In this document: one piece after another, positions 5,748 through 6,801 of the stretch | Layout of the letters: each line of letters opens with the position of its first letter | How positions within the stretch are numbered: position 1 is the first letter of the stretch | DNA from: Vulcanimicrobiota bacterium | GTDB lineage: Bacteria; Vulcanimicrobiota; Vulcanimicrobiia; Vulcanimicrobiales; Vulcanimicrobiaceae | Reading direction: 5' to 3' | Length of the DNA stretch: 6,801 bases | NCBI GenBank assembly: GCA_019233415.1 | Contig: JAFAMK010000198.1 | Coordinates: 1 to 6,801, forward strand | Position numbers and translations under genes: made by a program | The notes under the pieces: generated by a model | What the model was told of the DNA's origin: nothing | What the model saw: the letters and a program-made list of their open reading frames with translations, nothing else | Database searches by the model: none

Positions 5748-6801
5748 GTGGGCGCTTTCTCCCGGACCCGGTCGAGCGCCTCGGTGAAGATTTCGGCGAA
5801 GGCGGCGCGTTCGGTCGCGGTCCCGACCGTGACCCGGATGTAGCCGTCGATCGGCGCCGCCCAGGGCTTTCGCACGAAGACGCCCAGCTCGAGCAGCGTC
5901 CCGACCATCGCCTCGGCCTCGGCGCGCGTCCCGATCCCGATGCAGACGAAGTTCGTCGACGACGGGAGCGACGGCAGCCCGTGGCGCGCGGCGAGCGCGT
6001 GGTACTCGTCGCGCCCGCGCTCGACCTCGGCGATCACGCCGCGCATGAACGCCTCGTCGTCGAGCGCGGCGAGCGCGCCGATCTGCGCGGTGCGGTTGAC
6101 GCCGAAGTGCAGCCGCAGTTTCTGGAACGTCGCGACCAACTCAGCCGGTGCGAGCGCGTAGCCGATTCGCGCGCCGGCCATCCCGTACGCCTTCGAGAAG
6201 GTGCGCGTGCGCACGATGCGCGGGTCGATGACGTCGGGCAGCAGCGATTCGCGCGGTACGAAATCGGCGTACGCTTCGTCGAGAAAGAGCATCACGTCGT
6301 CCGGAAGCGCGGCGCGCAGCGCAGCCAGCGTCGCGCGGTCGACGAAGGCGCCCGACGGGTTGTCGGGGTTCGCGACGTAGACCAATTTCGCACCCGAGCG
6401 CCGGACCGCATCGACGATGTTCTCGACAACGATCCCGCCTTGCGCGTCGGGCTCGGCGTACTCGGCCCGCGCGCCGAGGCCGTTCAGGTGGTAGAACAAT
6501 GTCGGGTACGTTCCGCGCGTCGCGACGCAGGCGTCGCCGGGGCCGCAGTACGCGCGCACGATCAGCCCCATCAGGTCGTCGATCCCGCACGCGACGACGA
6601 TCTCTTCGACCGCGCAGCCGTGGCGCGCGGCGAGCGCGGCGCGCAGCTGCAGCGACTCCGGGTCGCCGTACCACGAGGTCAGCGCGACGGCTTCGCGCAT
6701 CGCGGCGATCGCGCGCGGCGAGGGGCCGAAGGCGCTCTCGTTGGCGCCGAGCCGCAGGAGGTCGGTCCGGCCGACGCGGCGCGCCAATTCCTCAGGGGCG
6801 A
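5744..6801 (-). CDS. HisC-like PLP-dependent aminotransferase (5' end outside window)
   Basis: Fold-type I aminotransferase of the histidinol-phosphate aminotransferase (HisC) group; such enzymes move an amino group between histidinol phosphate or an aromatic amino acid and a 2-oxo acid. Visible landmarks in order are 'GANESAFGPSP', 'NPDNPSG', 'DEAYADF', the PLP lysine in 'TFSKAYGMAGARIGY' (Lys codon 6193-6191) and the C-terminal 'GYIRVTVGT' with the substrate carboxylate Arg. A TTG at 6787-6785 could be read as a start. However, the upstream codons give A-P-E-E before LARRVGR, matching the '(P)IEELARELG' lead-in of HisC proteins, so the gene continues past the edge and lacks perhaps 15-25 residues. 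'TYPTLFYHLNGLGA' differs somewhat from classical HisC and resembles HisC-like aminotransferases of uncertain substrate, so I withhold the symbol. The stop overlaps the phosphodiesterase start. Confidence 0.92.
   Translation of the reverse strand, partial: APEELARRVGRTDLLRLGANESAFGPSPRAIAAMREAVALTSWYGDPESLQLRAALAARHGCAVEEIVVACGIDDLMGLIVRAYCGPGDACVATRGTYPTLFYHLNGLGARAEYAEPDAQGGIVVENIVDAVRRSGAKLVYVANPDNPSGAFVDRATLAALRAALPDDVMLFLDEAYADFVPRESLLPDVIDPRIVRTRTFSKAYGMAGARIGYALAPAELVATFQKLRLHFGVNRTAQIGALAALDDEAFMRGVIAEVERGRDEYHALAARHGLPSLPSSTNFVCIGIGTRAEAEAMVGTLLELGVFVRKPWAAPIDGYIRVTVGTATERAAFAEIFTEALDRVREKAPT

Overview
The window is a strongly GC-rich bacterial segment. Every gene I can support lies on the minus strand, so transcription runs from high to low coordinates. 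The long plus-strand open frames are antisense shadows. There are eight protein genes, two of them cut by the window edges. I see no tRNA, rRNA, tmRNA, IS element, prophage or CRISPR array. No gene-free stretch exceeds about 170 bases.

The upstream half (6801 to 3521) is a tightly packed housekeeping run. In transcription order it holds: a HisC-family PLP aminotransferase (5' end outside the window); a calcineurin-like phosphodiesterase; an exported TPR protein; a PaaI-type hotdog thioesterase; and smpB, the trans-translation factor. Two junctions are 4-base GTGA start/stop overlaps, one gap is 8 bases and one is 42. Three consecutive genes start with GTG. This looks like one operon, although its members do not form one obvious pathway.

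The downstream half (2959 to 1) holds three consecutive lipoprotein genes, each with a signal peptide and lipobox cysteine. The first is a small single-domain Ig-like lipoprotein. The next two are clear tandem paralogues with a Gly run after the lipid cysteine, a conserved 'VSPN' segment, a conserved Cys pair and beta-rich domains. They diverge at the C-terminus: one ends in a Cys-pair domain resembling the small lipoprotein, the other in a long Thr-Pro tail that runs off the window. I do not recognise a characterised family for them. Strong hairpins without T-tracts sit 13-14 bases after smpB and after the upstream paralogue. A third hairpin and an 11-base-period direct repeat occupy the 167-base gap ahead of the paralogue pair.

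Organism: the GC content, GTG starts and especially the paralogous lipoproteins (Gly-rich lipobox start, 'VSPN' motif, two-Cys loop followed by a 'YTFT..DS..NQLAT' type strand) remind me of uncultured soil lineages such as Candidatus Eremiobacterota/Vulcanimicrobiota. This is an impression from memory, not a sequence search. The cell-biological reading is a housekeeping operon followed by a surface-lipoprotein cluster. Nothing here amounts to a recognisable new defence or mobile system. The lipoprotein cluster is the part most likely to be undescribed.
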